Positions 1 to 9,789 of a stretch of 64,000 nt of DNA are shown here, one piece after another. Source of the DNA: Lunularia cruciata. Taxonomy: Eukaryota > Streptophyta > Marchantiopsida > Lunulariales > Lunulariaceae. The position numbers and the translations under genes are program-made. Each line of letters starts with the position of its first letter. Positions within the stretch are counted from its first letter, which is position 1. The stretch spans positions 52,635,665-52,699,664 of the forward strand of contig OX419757.1 of assembly GCA_948567375.1 (NCBI GenBank), given 5' to 3'. The notes beneath the pieces are model-generated. The model searched no databases. It was not told the DNA's origin and saw nothing but the letters and a program-made list of their open reading frames with translations.

Positions 1-1500
1 AGAGTGGTGACATCTGGATTTGGTAGGGAGACCTCATCCACGGTTGTGACTTCTTCTAGAATGCAATTGAGTGCACCATGCTCGGTTGGTTTTTGAGGAC
101 AAGGTGGACAACCTAGATCTTATGGAGCAAGTGGAGGGCCTAGTGGAGCTAGACCTTTACCTTCATTTTTGGGTCAGCAGCAGCTAGTGAGTCGTGGTGT
201 TGCTTATTGGACTTGTGGTGGACCTCACCATCAAAGAGAGTGTACTTAAGACAATGGACCTGATACCTCGGGTGCATCACAACCAGCACAGAGGCATGTG
301 AGCATTGCTACAGATTTGGTCACACTAGTGACCGGTGTTTTGACCTACACCCGGAGTTACAAAGTAGGGCTGCTATGGCAGGTAGTAGAGGAGCTCTAGT
401 TCAAGGAGGATGAGGTGGTAGAGGTGGTGGTAGAGGATCTACACCTAGTAGGGGTGCAGTACCTGCCCTTACTTTTGATACAACTATGGCTACTCAGATT
501 GAGCAGTTGGAGCAAAGATTGGCTAGTATGGCTATTGCTCAGAGGAGATCGGATTTGGGTGCAGAGGCTTCTACCTCATATGCTAGTGATAGAGATGCTT
601 TGGACTTCATGTGCGGAGAAGGATAGGTGGATGTATCTGTAGTAGTGACTAGGAGTGCAGTACGTGCTCCAAAGCCTAGAGGAGCATTAGTGGAGTTGGA
701 TCCACAGAGAGGAGAAGTTGGGAGACAGGTCAGACTTCCCCAGTCTTTCACACGATTTGAGGCATTGCAGACAACATCCATGGTTCCTAGACATCCAAGT
801 GCATGTGTAGTAGGTGGTGATGGAGTACATGATGGACTACCTACTAGTCAGTCATGTGCTACTACACAGACTGAGTCTAGCATGATGTTGAGGGTGGCTC
901 AACTAATTATGCGGCGTCCTTTGTTTTTGGCCAATGACATGTTTACATTGGTAGTTGATCCAACCCCAATGTTCTAGTTGACTGCCACATTGTGTGAGAG
1001 TAGGGATGATGCGGTACCTATTACTAGAGCAGAGGTGGTTGATAGTGGAGCTGACTTGGTTGAGGAGCACGGGATCTGTTCAACGACTAGTGGTTTATGG
1101 TAGGCAACAGTGGCTAGACTAGAGGAGTTGCTTGCTAGACCGGCTTTTGAGAGAGCACGGTTCACACCTAGTGTTGTCCTATTGGATAATCAGAGGGGAA
1201 TTTTCCATTTGGTGTGACCATCAAGGAAGGTCTATACACCATAGAGAGTCTTGTTAGACTCTGGTGTGCAACTTCTTATGTTGGAGAAGGCTGTAGTTGT
1301 TGGTCTGGAGTTACAAAAGACCGATGTGGAGAGGTGTTCATTTTAGATCCAAACATCTCTAGGTGGTGGTTTGACATAGTACATCACACGCGGGGAGCTT
1401 GTTGTCCAGGTTCAGCCTGGTCATCCAACTAATAGCTTGGTGGTGAGAGCTCAGGCTATTGTGACAATAGCTGAGTATATGATGTGCTAGTTGGTGGAGC
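1..1500 (+). pseudogene. Family A copy 1: gag end and protease, decayed
   Basis: Broken gag-protease part of a Ty3/gypsy element, continuing from before the window. Two CCHC zinc knuckles are visible. The first is at 205-243, where the first Cys is replaced by Tyr. The second, at 297-338, is a complete C-x2-C-x4-H-x4-C in another frame. An alanine/arginine-rich linker follows (about 480-800). At 1257-1265 a Leu-Leu-Asp-Ser-Gly triplet marks the retropepsin active site. In-frame stops (for example 247-249) and frame changes show that it cannot make a full protein. The protease is cut after 1500 by element B1 and resumes at 9339 in frame once the GAGC duplication is removed. Copy A2 has the matching region at 62330-64000. 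The gag N-terminus lies outside the window. Confidence 0.8.
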
Positions 1501-2192
1501 TGTGAGCCGGCCTGTCTCTCACTCAGGATGAACCTCTGATGGCTATTATGGTAGCGCACCATGGACTAAGAAGGCAAGGAACCCCAACTCCATCATACTC
1601 CTCCAAGGCTAACACTCCAAGACTCAAGACATTGCTCACTAGAGAACTCAATGAGAGAGAGATAGTTGCAAATGAAAGGATGATGAGTACCTCCTCACTC
1701 CTTGTTTATATACTTGTGAAATAGTTACGTACCAAAGTTACTAATTACCGTAGTAACTCAAGTTACTAGACTAAAAGTCAAGTAAAGTCAAAAAGTAGAA
1801 AGGAATATCCATTCACATGGGCATATTCCCCTAAGCATGTGGTCTTATCTTGACCCAACCACTAAAGCAAGGATTCCTTCACATGGGCTATCCTTGGACT
1901 AAAGAAGAATCCAAAACAAAAAGGCTTGCGGGCCCAAGAGTTCTCAACTCTTTCCCCAAAGCCAAACACCTAGGAATAATACCAAGTCAACACACTAAAA
2001 TCCAAAATAGTGGTGCTCATCTTTTCTACTTCCTCTAAAGTAAGGTCCCATCTATCTTAGCTATGACTAACTTTAGCTAACCATGACTAACATAGAACCA
2101 TCCTTTATCTCTATATAAATAATATCTCTTAAGTACTTGTAATACCAAGCTAAATATCACAATACCACACACATGCACAAATGGGTGTTACA
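1501..2192 (-). repeat. B1 3' LTR
   Basis: Left LTR of B1, which is the 3' LTR because the element reads on the minus strand. It begins TGTGAGCC and ends GTTACA on the + strand. Length and sequence match 8643-9334. The short reading frames inside it recur identically in the other LTR, so they are by-products of the repeat and not genes. A TATA-like element is at 1704-1712 on the minus strand. Confidence 0.95.
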
Positions 2193-2203
2193 TTTACCCC
2201 CGG
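2193..2203 (-). other. B1 polypurine tract
   Basis: Read on the minus strand this is a G/A-rich run (CCGGGGGTAAA) directly against the 3' LTR. That is the expected place and composition for the plus-strand DNA primer. It lies 37 bp beyond the end of gag-pol. Confidence 0.7.
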
Positions 2204-2240
2204 ACTAAGTTTTCACTTTGTCCTCAAAGTGAAGGTCTCT

Positions 2241-5200
2241 CTACCTTCTATGGTACATCTTCAACTTATCATGGTTAATCCTATCAAAGTGTCTTCCTCC
2301 CAACTCCTTGAGATCATAAGTGTAATTTCCCCACACCTTCTCTACTATGAAAGGTCCAAAGTACTTAGGCAAAAACTTCTTTTGTACTCTCTTAAATCGA
2401 ATGGAATCAAACAACATTACCCAATCACCTTCTTTGAAAGGCTCCACCTTCTTCTTGCCTTGCCTCTTGTCATAGCTCTTCTTTTGTTTCCTTTGGGCTT
2501 GCTCCACTCGAACCATAGCAACTGCTCTTGCCTCTTCCAACTCCATGAGTTGATCCTTCCTTGACTTCTCTGCATCACTTCCTTGTGCTTTCTTCAATCT
2601 CCTATGAATGCTTTGGAAGGTAGGAAGATCAAAGTGAATAGGTAAGGTAGACTCAATACCATACACCAATTGGAATGGAGAATATCCAGTGGAAGTCTTC
2701 ATGGTTGTCCTATACTCCCACAAAACTGCATGAATCCTCTTGTCCCAATGATGTTTAGCCCCCTCCATTTCTGCATCTTTGGCCAACATCATGCACAAGG
2801 TCTGATTGGTTCTCTCTGCCAAGCCATTGGAATTTGGCTTATAGGATGTAGTTACTCTATGTGTGATAGAGAAATGTCGTAGCATGGCTGTAGTAATGCT
2901 TCCTGTAAACTCTCCTCCTCTATCAGAAACCAACTCCAAAGGGCATCCAAACCTAGTGATAATGCGTTCATAAAGAAATCTACCCACTTCATCTTCATTC
3001 TTGTCCCTCAATGGTCTAGCCTCAACCCACTTGGTAAGGTAATCAGTAACTACCACAATGTACCGATTGTTCCTTGGGGTTCTATTGAGAGGTCCTACAA
3101 AATCAATTCCCCACTTCTCAAAAGGTCCTAGCAATGGAATTGATCTAAGTGGTGGAGTGGATGTAGACTTTCTAGCAAAAGCTTGACAAACATGACAAGT
3201 TTTGCAATAATCAAGACAATCCTTGAAAATCCCTCTCCAATGGTAACCTGCATCTAGAATCTTGAAAGCAGTCACCTTTCCTGCAAAGTGTCCTCCACAT
3301 ACTAAACCTTCATGAAACTCCTTTATGAGTAGGATAGACTCTTCCTTACCCACTGCTCTTCGAAGTAGACCATCTGCTCCTTGGTGAAAAAGAATATCAT
3401 CCACCATTGTGTAAGGTCTAGATCTTGCTGCAAGGGCCTTCCTCTCCCTAGCATGCATCCCTTCTGGATAGTTACCTCTTGTCACAAAATCCACAATCTC
3501 CTTGTACTCCATTGGAATCTCTTGAGTGACTGAGATTGTCATGAGCTCCTCATCCGGGAAGGAATCATCTACTGGCTCATCTCCATCATGATCATAGGCT
3601 CTAGATAACAAATCAGCATTTGCATGTTTCTTTCCTGGCCTATCCTCAATTGTGTAGTCATACTCAGACAAGAGTATCATCCACCTTGCTAGTCTCCCTT
3701 CAACATTAGGCTTGTTGAAGATGTACTTCAAAGCCTTGTGATCCGTGACAATTGTGGCTTTCCCTCCAATCAAGTAGTGTCTAAACTTCTTGAGACCAAA
3801 GATCACTGCCAACCCTTCTCTCTCTGTGACAGAGTAGTTCTTCTCTGCTGAAACCATCTGCCTACTAGCATAAGCTATTGGATGATCATGCCCATCTTGG
3901 TCTAATTGACTAAGAGTGCATCCTATAGCTACATTAGAAGCATCAGTGTAGAGGATGAAAGGCTTACTCCAATCAGGTTTAGCAAGAATTGGAGCTACAA
4001 CAAGGGATTGCTTGAGCTCCTCAAAAGCTTTGAGAGCCTCCTTGTCTTCCAAAATCACCATGTAATCTACACCCTTCTTCATGTAGATGGTCAATGCATA
4101 AGCCTTGTTGGAAAATGAGAAGATGAACCTCCTATAGTACCCAACCATTCCCAAGAATTGGCGTAACTTTGTCAAGCTTGAAGGGAATGGAAGGTCTGAG
4201 ATTTTCCTCACCTTCTCAGGATCAACTGCTATTCCATCCTTGGAGATGATGTGCCCCAAAAGTAGACCTTCTTCACATCCAAAAATGCACTTCTCTGGGT
4301 TGAGTGATGCATTTGCCTCATCCAAGCGTTGCAAGACTTTGATTAGGTGCTCAAAGTGCTCCTCCTTGCTCCCATAGACACAAAAGTCATCAATGAAATC
4401 TCTCACAAATTTCCCAATGAAAGGTTCAAATACCTTGTTCATGAACCGTTGGAATGTGGCTGGAGCATTGCAAAGCCCAAAAGGCATGACCTTGAAAGCG
4501 TAAGTTCCCCAAGGTGTGGTGAATGTGGTGAGTTGTTGATGCTCTGGTGCAATCTTGATTTGGTTATATCCACTATAACCATCTCCAAAACTGTACCTCT
4601 CATGACCTGCAACCTCCTCCAAGATCTCATCAATGAATGGCAATGGGTAGTAGTCCTTCTTGGTAACAGCATTGAGCTTCTTGTAATCCACACATACCCA
4701 AAGCTTGCCATTCTTTTTCTTCACAATGACAATTGGAGACACCCATTCTGAATTCTCCACCTCAAAGATAAATCCAGCCTCCTTGAGCTTATCAATCTCC
4801 TCCTTCACAACCAAAGATATTGGTGGGCTAATGCGACGTTGCTTTTGGCGGATTGGTCTTGCATGTGACTCCACCTCTATCTTGTGCTCCTCCAAGGTGA
4901 CTTCCTTCAAATCCTTGTAACTAAAAGCAAACACATGGATGAACTTGCGGAAAATCTCCTCAAATCTCACCTTCTCCTCCTTGGTAACATTTGGGCCATA
5001 CTTGAGGGTAGATAACCTTCTCTCTACCTCCTCAAGTGTCAATGGTGATTTATCTGGGTCCTTCAAAACCTCTGGCTTAGGTGCAAAATCCATAGCACAC
5101 AAAGGATACACATCTGAATCAGATTCAGATTCATCCTCCTCCGTGGAAGTCTCCTCTTCCATGCTTGTGTCCACACCTGAAGCTCCTCCTTCAGAATCAG

Positions 5201-7067
5201 ATTCCCAATAATCAGAAGATGGGGTATCTGAATGTGAGGTGTTGGTGGTGTTAGTCACAGGAACAGTGACTCTATGGTTTGATGGCCCAATCCTTAAGTA
5301 CCCTTTGTGCCATCGATCAGTTGTGCGTGCTGCTCTCAACCATGGCCTCCCAAGAAGTAAGTCATAGCTTGAATCCTTCAAGACTTGGAAAGTCATGAGA
5401 TTTTGAACTCCCATAACTGAAACTACCACCTTATCCATCACTCCTACTGGTCGAACTTGTTGCTTGTTTGCCATGCTCACCACAAATGTTGAAGGTCTTG
5501 AGGGTATCATACCCAACTTCTTCATCAACCTTTCTGACATGGCATTCACTGCTGATCCTCCATCAACCAATGCATCCTTGATGTTGTGACCATTCACTCT
5601 CACATCAATCTTGGAGGCATATTCACAAGCTTCCCATGGTGCTGGCTTGGCATCCACCACCCCCATTGATATTGGAACTTTTGCCTTCTTCTTCTTCTTG
5701 CTCCTTGTAGAACTCAAACCACCTCTAAGCTCCTTTCTCAAGGTAGGGTTCAAAGCAATTAATTGGCCCACTGTGATGTTAGCCTTGTGACTACCAACAT
5801 CCTCCAACACATTGTAGTTCCATTGTTGCTTGGAGATCAAGAAGTCCTCCATCCCCAACTTCTTCCTTGGAGTCTTTGTTGTTGATGGTGTTGAGGTGCG
5901 AGTGCTCCTAGTAGACATAGGAGTATCCTTGCTTGAAGTAAATCTTTGAGAAGAGTGAACATCCTCTGCAAAACGAGCTCTCTTCTTCTCTTGTGCCAAA
6001 AGCTCCAAATTAGGACCCTTGGAGTTTGAGCACTCTCCCTTCTCATACTTGCTCTCAACCACATCTATGGATGCTATCCCCTTACCTTTGTTGGGATTAG
6101 GAGCCACTTGGGTTTCACTACCTCCCTCTTTCCCTCTATTGGCTCCCTCATAACCCCTTCCTCCATGGTAAGTGGAATTTGGGCAATTCCTTTGGATATG
6201 GCCTCTTCCCCCACAACCAAAACAATTTCTATCATTGAAATTGTTGGCTGGTTGGCCTCCTCTATATGGATGGTTTCCATAACTCCTAGGCCCTCTCCCT
6301 ACATTCTGATCCACCTCTCTCTTCTCCCATAATTGCACCACATTGATCTTGAGATCCGCAAGTTGTTCTGTGATGGTTTGGAGTGGATCTTTTGGTGGAG
6401 GTGCAAGAACTGGAGCAACTACTACTTGTGGTGCAACCCTTGTCACCAAAGTATCAGAAGTTCCACCATACTTGTAGCCTTGAGGAGGATGCACAACCTC
6501 CTTCACCACCAAATCACTTTCATCCCCTTCCAAACTCTCCTCCATACGAATTGCGATCTTGATAGCTTCAACCTTGGAAGAAGGTTTCTCATATCTCACC
6601 TTGCTTCTAATTTGTGGTCTCAATCCTCCCACAAAATTCTTGGTGAGCATGGCCCCTATGCCAATCATTGTAGTCTCCACATCATCCCCACCCTTCCTCA
6701 ACACTATGCGAAATCTGGACTCCAATTTTTCCACTCTTTCCACATAGACTCTCACTTTCTCTCCATCTCCTTGCTTGAGAAATGTAACCTCACTCATCAA
6801 TCTCTCATAACTCTCATCAGGAAGAAAGTTCTCAATGAGTGCTGAAGTCAAAGTCTCCCAAGACTCCTCTTCCCCCTCTCTCCTCTCTCTCTTTTGGTAT
6901 TCTGACTCATACCATGTAAGTGCTGCATCCTCAAAGAAATCTGGTAATAATGAGGCCCACTCATTCTTCCTCCTCTCATTGTTTCCTATGCAAGCTCTCT
7001 TGAAGTCTCTCACAAAGGCCTCCACATCTTCTCCATCCTTGCCAAAGAAAACCGGAAGTTTCCCCAT
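2241..7067 (-). CDS. gag-pol: B1 gag-pol polyprotein (1608 aa), intact
   Basis: Single open frame for all replication functions of a Ty3/gypsy element. An N-terminal gag capsid-like region spans about 1-190. A CCHC zinc knuckle (CFGCGGRGHIQRNC) is near 279-292. The retropepsin has Asp-Gly-Gly-Ser near 501; a Gly after the Asp is common in this plant clade. RT follows from about 750, with active site FIDDF near 891. RNase H starts at YTDAS near 1041. Integrase has its His/Cys zinc-binding part near 1265-1295 and a DDE core: GIDFVG near 1322, SDRGGEF near 1383, GLAERTN near 1417. A GPF motif lies near 1570. There is no chromodomain; the protein ends at about 1608 with a short basic tail. The chosen start is the first Met of the frame, before a gag-like sequence. 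It is most likely processed by its own protease in virus-like particles (family knowledge). No frameshift separates gag from pol. Confidence 0.95.
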   Translation of the reverse strand: MGKLPVFFGKDGEDVEAFVRDFKRACIGNNERRKNEWASLLPDFFEDAALTWYESEYQKRERREGEEESWETLTSALIENFLPDESYERLMSEVTFLKQGDGEKVRVYVERVEKLESRFRIVLRKGGDDVETTMIGIGAMLTKNFVGGLRPQIRSKVRYEKPSSKVEAIKIAIRMEESLEGDESDLVVKEVVHPPQGYKYGGTSDTLVTRVAPQVVVAPVLAPPPKDPLQTITEQLADLKINVVQLWEKREVDQNVGRGPRSYGNHPYRGGQPANNFNDRNCFGCGGRGHIQRNCPNSTYHGGRGYEGANRGKEGGSETQVAPNPNKGKGIASIDVVESKYEKGECSNSKGPNLELLAQEKKRARFAEDVHSSQRFTSSKDTPMSTRSTRTSTPSTTKTPRKKLGMEDFLISKQQWNYNVLEDVGSHKANITVGQLIALNPTLRKELRGGLSSTRSKKKKKAKVPISMGVVDAKPAPWEACEYASKIDVRVNGHNIKDALVDGGSAVNAMSERLMKKLGMIPSRPSTFVVSMANKQQVRPVGVMDKVVVSVMGVQNLMTFQVLKDSSYDLLLGRPWLRAARTTDRWHKGYLRIGPSNHRVTVPVTNTTNTSHSDTPSSDYWESDSEGGASGVDTSMEEETSTEEDESESDSDVYPLCAMDFAPKPEVLKDPDKSPLTLEEVERRLSTLKYGPNVTKEEKVRFEEIFRKFIHVFAFSYKDLKEVTLEEHKIEVESHARPIRQKQRRISPPISLVVKEEIDKLKEAGFIFEVENSEWVSPIVIVKKKNGKLWVCVDYKKLNAVTKKDYYPLPFIDEILEEVAGHERYSFGDGYSGYNQIKIAPEHQQLTTFTTPWGTYAFKVMPFGLCNAPATFQRFMNKVFEPFIGKFVRDFIDDFCVYGSKEEHFEHLIKVLQRLDEANASLNPEKCIFGCEEGLLLGHIISKDGIAVDPEKVRKISDLPFPSSLTKLRQFLGMVGYYRRFIFSFSNKAYALTIYMKKGVDYMVILEDKEALKAFEELKQSLVVAPILAKPDWSKPFILYTDASNVAIGCTLSQLDQDGHDHPIAYASRQMVSAEKNYSVTEREGLAVIFGLKKFRHYLIGGKATIVTDHKALKYIFNKPNVEGRLARWMILLSEYDYTIEDRPGKKHANADLLSRAYDHDGDEPVDDSFPDEELMTISVTQEIPMEYKEIVDFVTRGNYPEGMHARERKALAARSRPYTMVDDILFHQGADGLLRRAVGKEESILLIKEFHEGLVCGGHFAGKVTAFKILDAGYHWRGIFKDCLDYCKTCHVCQAFARKSTSTPPLRSIPLLGPFEKWGIDFVGPLNRTPRNNRYIVVVTDYLTKWVEARPLRDKNEDEVGRFLYERIITRFGCPLELVSDRGGEFTGSITTAMLRHFSITHRVTTSYKPNSNGLAERTNQTLCMMLAKDAEMEGAKHHWDKRIHAVLWEYRTTMKTSTGYSPFQLVYGIESTLPIHFDLPTFQSIHRRLKKAQGSDAEKSRKDQLMELEEARAVAMVRVEQAQRKQKKSYDKRQGKKKVEPFKEGDWVMLFDSIRFKRVQKKFLPKYFGPFIVEKVWGNYTYDLKELGGRHFDRINHDKLKMYHRR

Positions 7068-7308
7068 CTTAACCCCTCACTATCTTTCTTTTCTCTCAAT
7101 TTTTTTTTTTTTTTCCTCTTTTCTTTTCTCTCACTCTATTACTAATAGAGTATATACATGACTAACACCATCTGAGAATAATCCACTCTAGGGAACACAA
7201 AAGGTTCAGGTTGCTCCAAGATTTCTATAGCAACATCAAATCCTAGAGTGCATATTAATCTAACTCTCATGGATAGTTTATCCATAAGTTGAAAGATTAT
7301 CTCCATCA

Positions 7309-7806
7309 CTAATCTTGAGAACTAGCTGATGAAGGTGGTAGTATTTCTGTAGCTGTACTAAGACTCTCTCCAAGATCCTTCACCAAAGTTTCCAAAAGTG
7401 CTTTTACTCCACTACACTCATGTCCTTTTGGAAGTCCTTCAACTCCACAAACCTCACACAACTCCTTGGTCTTAGATCTTCTCCCTCCCAATCTTGGTGA
7501 AGAAGGTCCAACATGCAAACCCAAGTCAAGTAAGCCTCTCCTTTCCCTCAATCTCTTGCTCTCAAAGGTCAATGGACATGAACTTGCCTTATGTCCCTTC
7601 TCTCCACATAGAAAGCACTTAGACTCACTCTTTCCTCCAAGTGGTGTAGGTTTTTGGATCCTCTCAACACTCTCTTCAAATTCTATTGTAAACTCTCTTT
7701 TCCTCAAATCCACCCCTACAATCACCTCAAACCCTTGGGGAACCTTGCATAATCTCAATTTCCACTCTTGATGACTCTCCATGTTCCCCAAGATGAATCT
7801 AAACAC
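7309..7806 (-). CDS. B1 extra upstream ORF, zinc-knuckle protein (165 aa)
   Basis: An open frame on the same strand as gag-pol, placed between the 5' LTR and gag and ending 241 bp before the gag-pol start. I do not recognise it as a known family. Visible: a hydrophilic N-terminal half, a perfect CCHC knuckle at residues 64-77 (C64, C67, H72, C77), a basic stretch around 84-116, and a second Cys/His cluster (C117, C120, H129, C131). The tail is Ser/Thr-rich. Met1 or Met9 could be the start. The single-knuckle pattern suggests nucleic-acid binding, perhaps to the element's own RNA; this is inference. It lies in the leader of an apparently intact element, which argues against chance, but only one full copy is available here. 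Confidence 0.6.
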   Translation of the reverse strand: MFRFILGNMESHQEWKLRLCKVPQGFEVIVGVDLRKREFTIEFEESVERIQKPTPLGGKSESKCFLCGEKGHKASSCPLTFESKRLRERRGLLDLGLHVGPSSPRLGGRRSKTKELCEVCGVEGLPKGHECSGVKALLETLVKDLGESLSTATEILPPSSASSQD

Positions 7807-8621
7807 TCAAACATGCTTTTTGTTGATCTCAAACTTCTCATGCATGAGATCTCCACTCTGCAGAATTGACCCTTCCTCACAATGTCACTCAAATCTCCCA
7901 ACTAATATGTCACAGTCCTCTGAAATTTTCCACACTTGATCACAACTCTAGGGCGTCCCTCCCTGCAAAATTTTAGATCTTTTCATCGAGCCATTTGGCC
8001 TAGACACCTTTCTATTCAGCACCCATATTTCAGATTTGGTCTGAAAACCACCCCCCTCACTTCAAAAACTCATAACGCACTGCGCAAAAATGATCTCTCT
8101 CTAATTTTTGTGGCACCAGGTAGGATACAATGCACTGAATTTTCTTGGAAATTTTCAGGACAATTCACTAAACATTGAAGAAATGGCAGACTCTGTACAA
8201 TTTTCCAGAGAGCATGCAGTTGCGGGAGCACTTTACCCTATCAACTTTCAAAAATTCTAGCCCAATGCGCATAGAAGCTCTCTCAATAATTTCAAGTGTG
8301 TTAACTGAAAGATAACCCAATCTATAATGTGTAGAAATCTCAAGTCCAGATCTCAAACTTGAGATTTTGCCCAAAATCACCTTAATCCCCAAAATCTGCA
8401 ATCCACCTCACACAATCTCTCCAATTCCTCTCATGTGTACAAGATGTACAAAATCACCTCAAAGACATCATAATGAACTACAGGGTATACAAATGGATCT
8501 TGGTTCTCTAACATAAGTTCAGCCCTCTCCTCTCCTAATGTTCTCTCCAAGTGAGCTCTCATAGCCTCCTTCTGCCTAATGTAGAATTGGACGCGGAACA
8601 TTATCTTGCCTTCTAGAGAGG
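7807..8621 (-). other. B1 5' leader, untranslated
   Basis: About 0.8 kb between the primer-binding site and the extra ORF. Only short unconserved reading frames are present. The stretch 7068-7308 between the extra ORF and gag-pol is also non-coding; it holds a long run of T on the + strand near 7100-7112 (poly-A in the sense direction). Confidence 0.6.
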
Positions 8622-8638
8622 TCCCGGCAACGGAACCA
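8622..8638 (-). other. B1 primer-binding site, tRNA-Asp-like
   Basis: Four bases inside the 5' LTR, the minus strand reads TGGTTCCGTTGCCGGGA. It ends (on the + strand) with ACCA, as a tRNA 3' end would. It resembles the site used by many plant gypsy elements that prime with tRNA-Asp, differing at two positions from the TGGCGCCG... form that I know. Confidence 0.7.
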
Positions 8639-8642
8639 AAAA

Positions 8643-9334
8643 TGTGAGCCGGCCTGTCTCTCACTCAGGATGAACCTCTGATGGCTATTATGGTAGCGCA
8701 CCATGGACTAAGAAGGCAAGGAACCCCAACTCCATCATACTCCTCCAAGGCTAACACTCCAAGACTCAAGACATTGCTCACTAGAGAACTCAATGAGAGA
8801 GAGATAGTTGCAAATGAAAGGATGATGAGTACCTCCTCACTCCTTGTTTATATACTTGTGAAATAGTTACGTACCAAAGTTACTAATTACCGTAGTAACT
8901 CAAGTTACTAGACTAAAAGTCAAGTAAAGTCAAAAAGTAGAAAGGAATATCCATTCACATGGGCATATTCCCCTAAGCATGTGGTCTTATCTTGACCCAA
9001 CCACTAAAGCAAGGATTCCTTCACATGGGCTATCCTTGGACTAAAGAAGAATCCAAAACAAAAAGGCTTGCGGGCCCAAGAGTTCTCAACTCTTTCCCCA
9101 AAGCCAAACACCTAGGAATAATACCAAGTCAACACACTAAAATCCAAAATAGTGGTGCTCATCTTTTCTACTTCCTCTAAAGTAAGGTCCCATCTATCTT
9201 AGCTATGACTAACTTTAGCTAACCATGACTAACATAGAACCATCCTTTATCTCTATATAAATAATATCTCTTAAGTACTTGTAATACCAAGCTAAATATC
9301 ACAATACCACACACATGCACAAATGGGTGTTACA
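8643..9334 (-). repeat. B1 5' LTR
   Basis: The right LTR, and the promoter-bearing one, since the element reads on the minus strand. It has the same 692 bp as the left LTR. The A1 protease frame resumes just after it, at 9335. Confidence 0.95.
8846..8854 (-). promoter_or_regulatory. B1 LTR TATA-like box
   Basis: On the minus strand this reads TATATAAAC, followed about 30 bp later by a CT/AG-rich stretch. It is the best TATA candidate in the LTR. A second AT-rich candidate (TTTATATAGA) lies nearer the LTR start in the sense direction. Confidence 0.5.
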
Positions 9335-9789
9335 GAGCAGTGTTATACTCCATGGGTTTCAGTATTGACTATTGGGAAGAGATAGCCTCCTATAGACCAG
9401 GTTGGCAGTCTGGTGATAGATGGGTATGTCGCCTACCAATACGCTTCAATAGTGGTAGTCTTGGCTCACTATAATCCGAGACCATGGTAGCATCAATTTT
9501 AGCTTTCAGTGGTGCAGTTACTTGGCCTGGTGACTTGTTAGAAGGGAATGCCCATGTAGAGGATACTCTAGTACCAAAGGAGATCACTCCAATTTGGAGT
9601 ACAAGTGAGATTGTTCCATTTACCTTGGATGATCCATTGTGGAGTTCAGAGGAGGCATTAGAGCAGCATGCAGATCAGTTGATGTAGTAGGCTTGGAGTG
9701 GAGCCTTTGTACCATTAGGAGATGAGTGTGAGGATGAGCCTCCAGAGTTGATTACTTTGACACCTCTAGATACCACACTCATTGCTTGG
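9335..9789 (+). pseudogene. A1 protease end and linker to methyltransferase
   Basis: Continuation of the A1 polyprotein after B1. The frame starts with a GAV-LYSMGF-type sequence that joins the sequence before 1500. It then runs through a Trp- and Gly-rich stretch (9350-9480) and an acidic segment (9484-9687) that ends in two stops. It links retropepsin to the methyltransferase domain. I do not recognise a separate domain in it. Confidence 0.65.

Larger units (their letters stand above)
1501..9334 (-). mobile_element. B1: apparently intact Ty3/gypsy LTR retrotransposon
   Basis: Complete 7834-bp element inserted in the protease region of A1. The two LTRs are both 692 bp (1501-2192 and 8643-9334) and show no difference that I could see by eye, so the insertion is recent. 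The ends are TG...CA, and GAGC flanks both sides (1497-1500 and 9335-9338), giving a 4-bp target duplication. In transcription order on the minus strand it has 5' LTR, primer-binding site, a long leader with an extra ORF (7806 to 7309), gag-pol (7067 to 2241), polypurine tract and 3' LTR. The polyprotein is a single open frame with all catalytic residues present, so this copy may be autonomous. There is no chromodomain. Two solo LTRs of the family lie elsewhere in the window. Confidence 0.95.

Noticed and set aside
1539-2038. Two small + strand reading frames (61 and 62 codons) repeated identically at 8681-9180
   Set aside because: They lie inside the B1 LTRs, antisense to the element, and recur only because the LTR is repeated; the solo LTRs carry altered versions.
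2181-7161. Many + strand frames opposite the B1 gag-pol
   Set aside because: Antisense shadows of a long conserved polyprotein.
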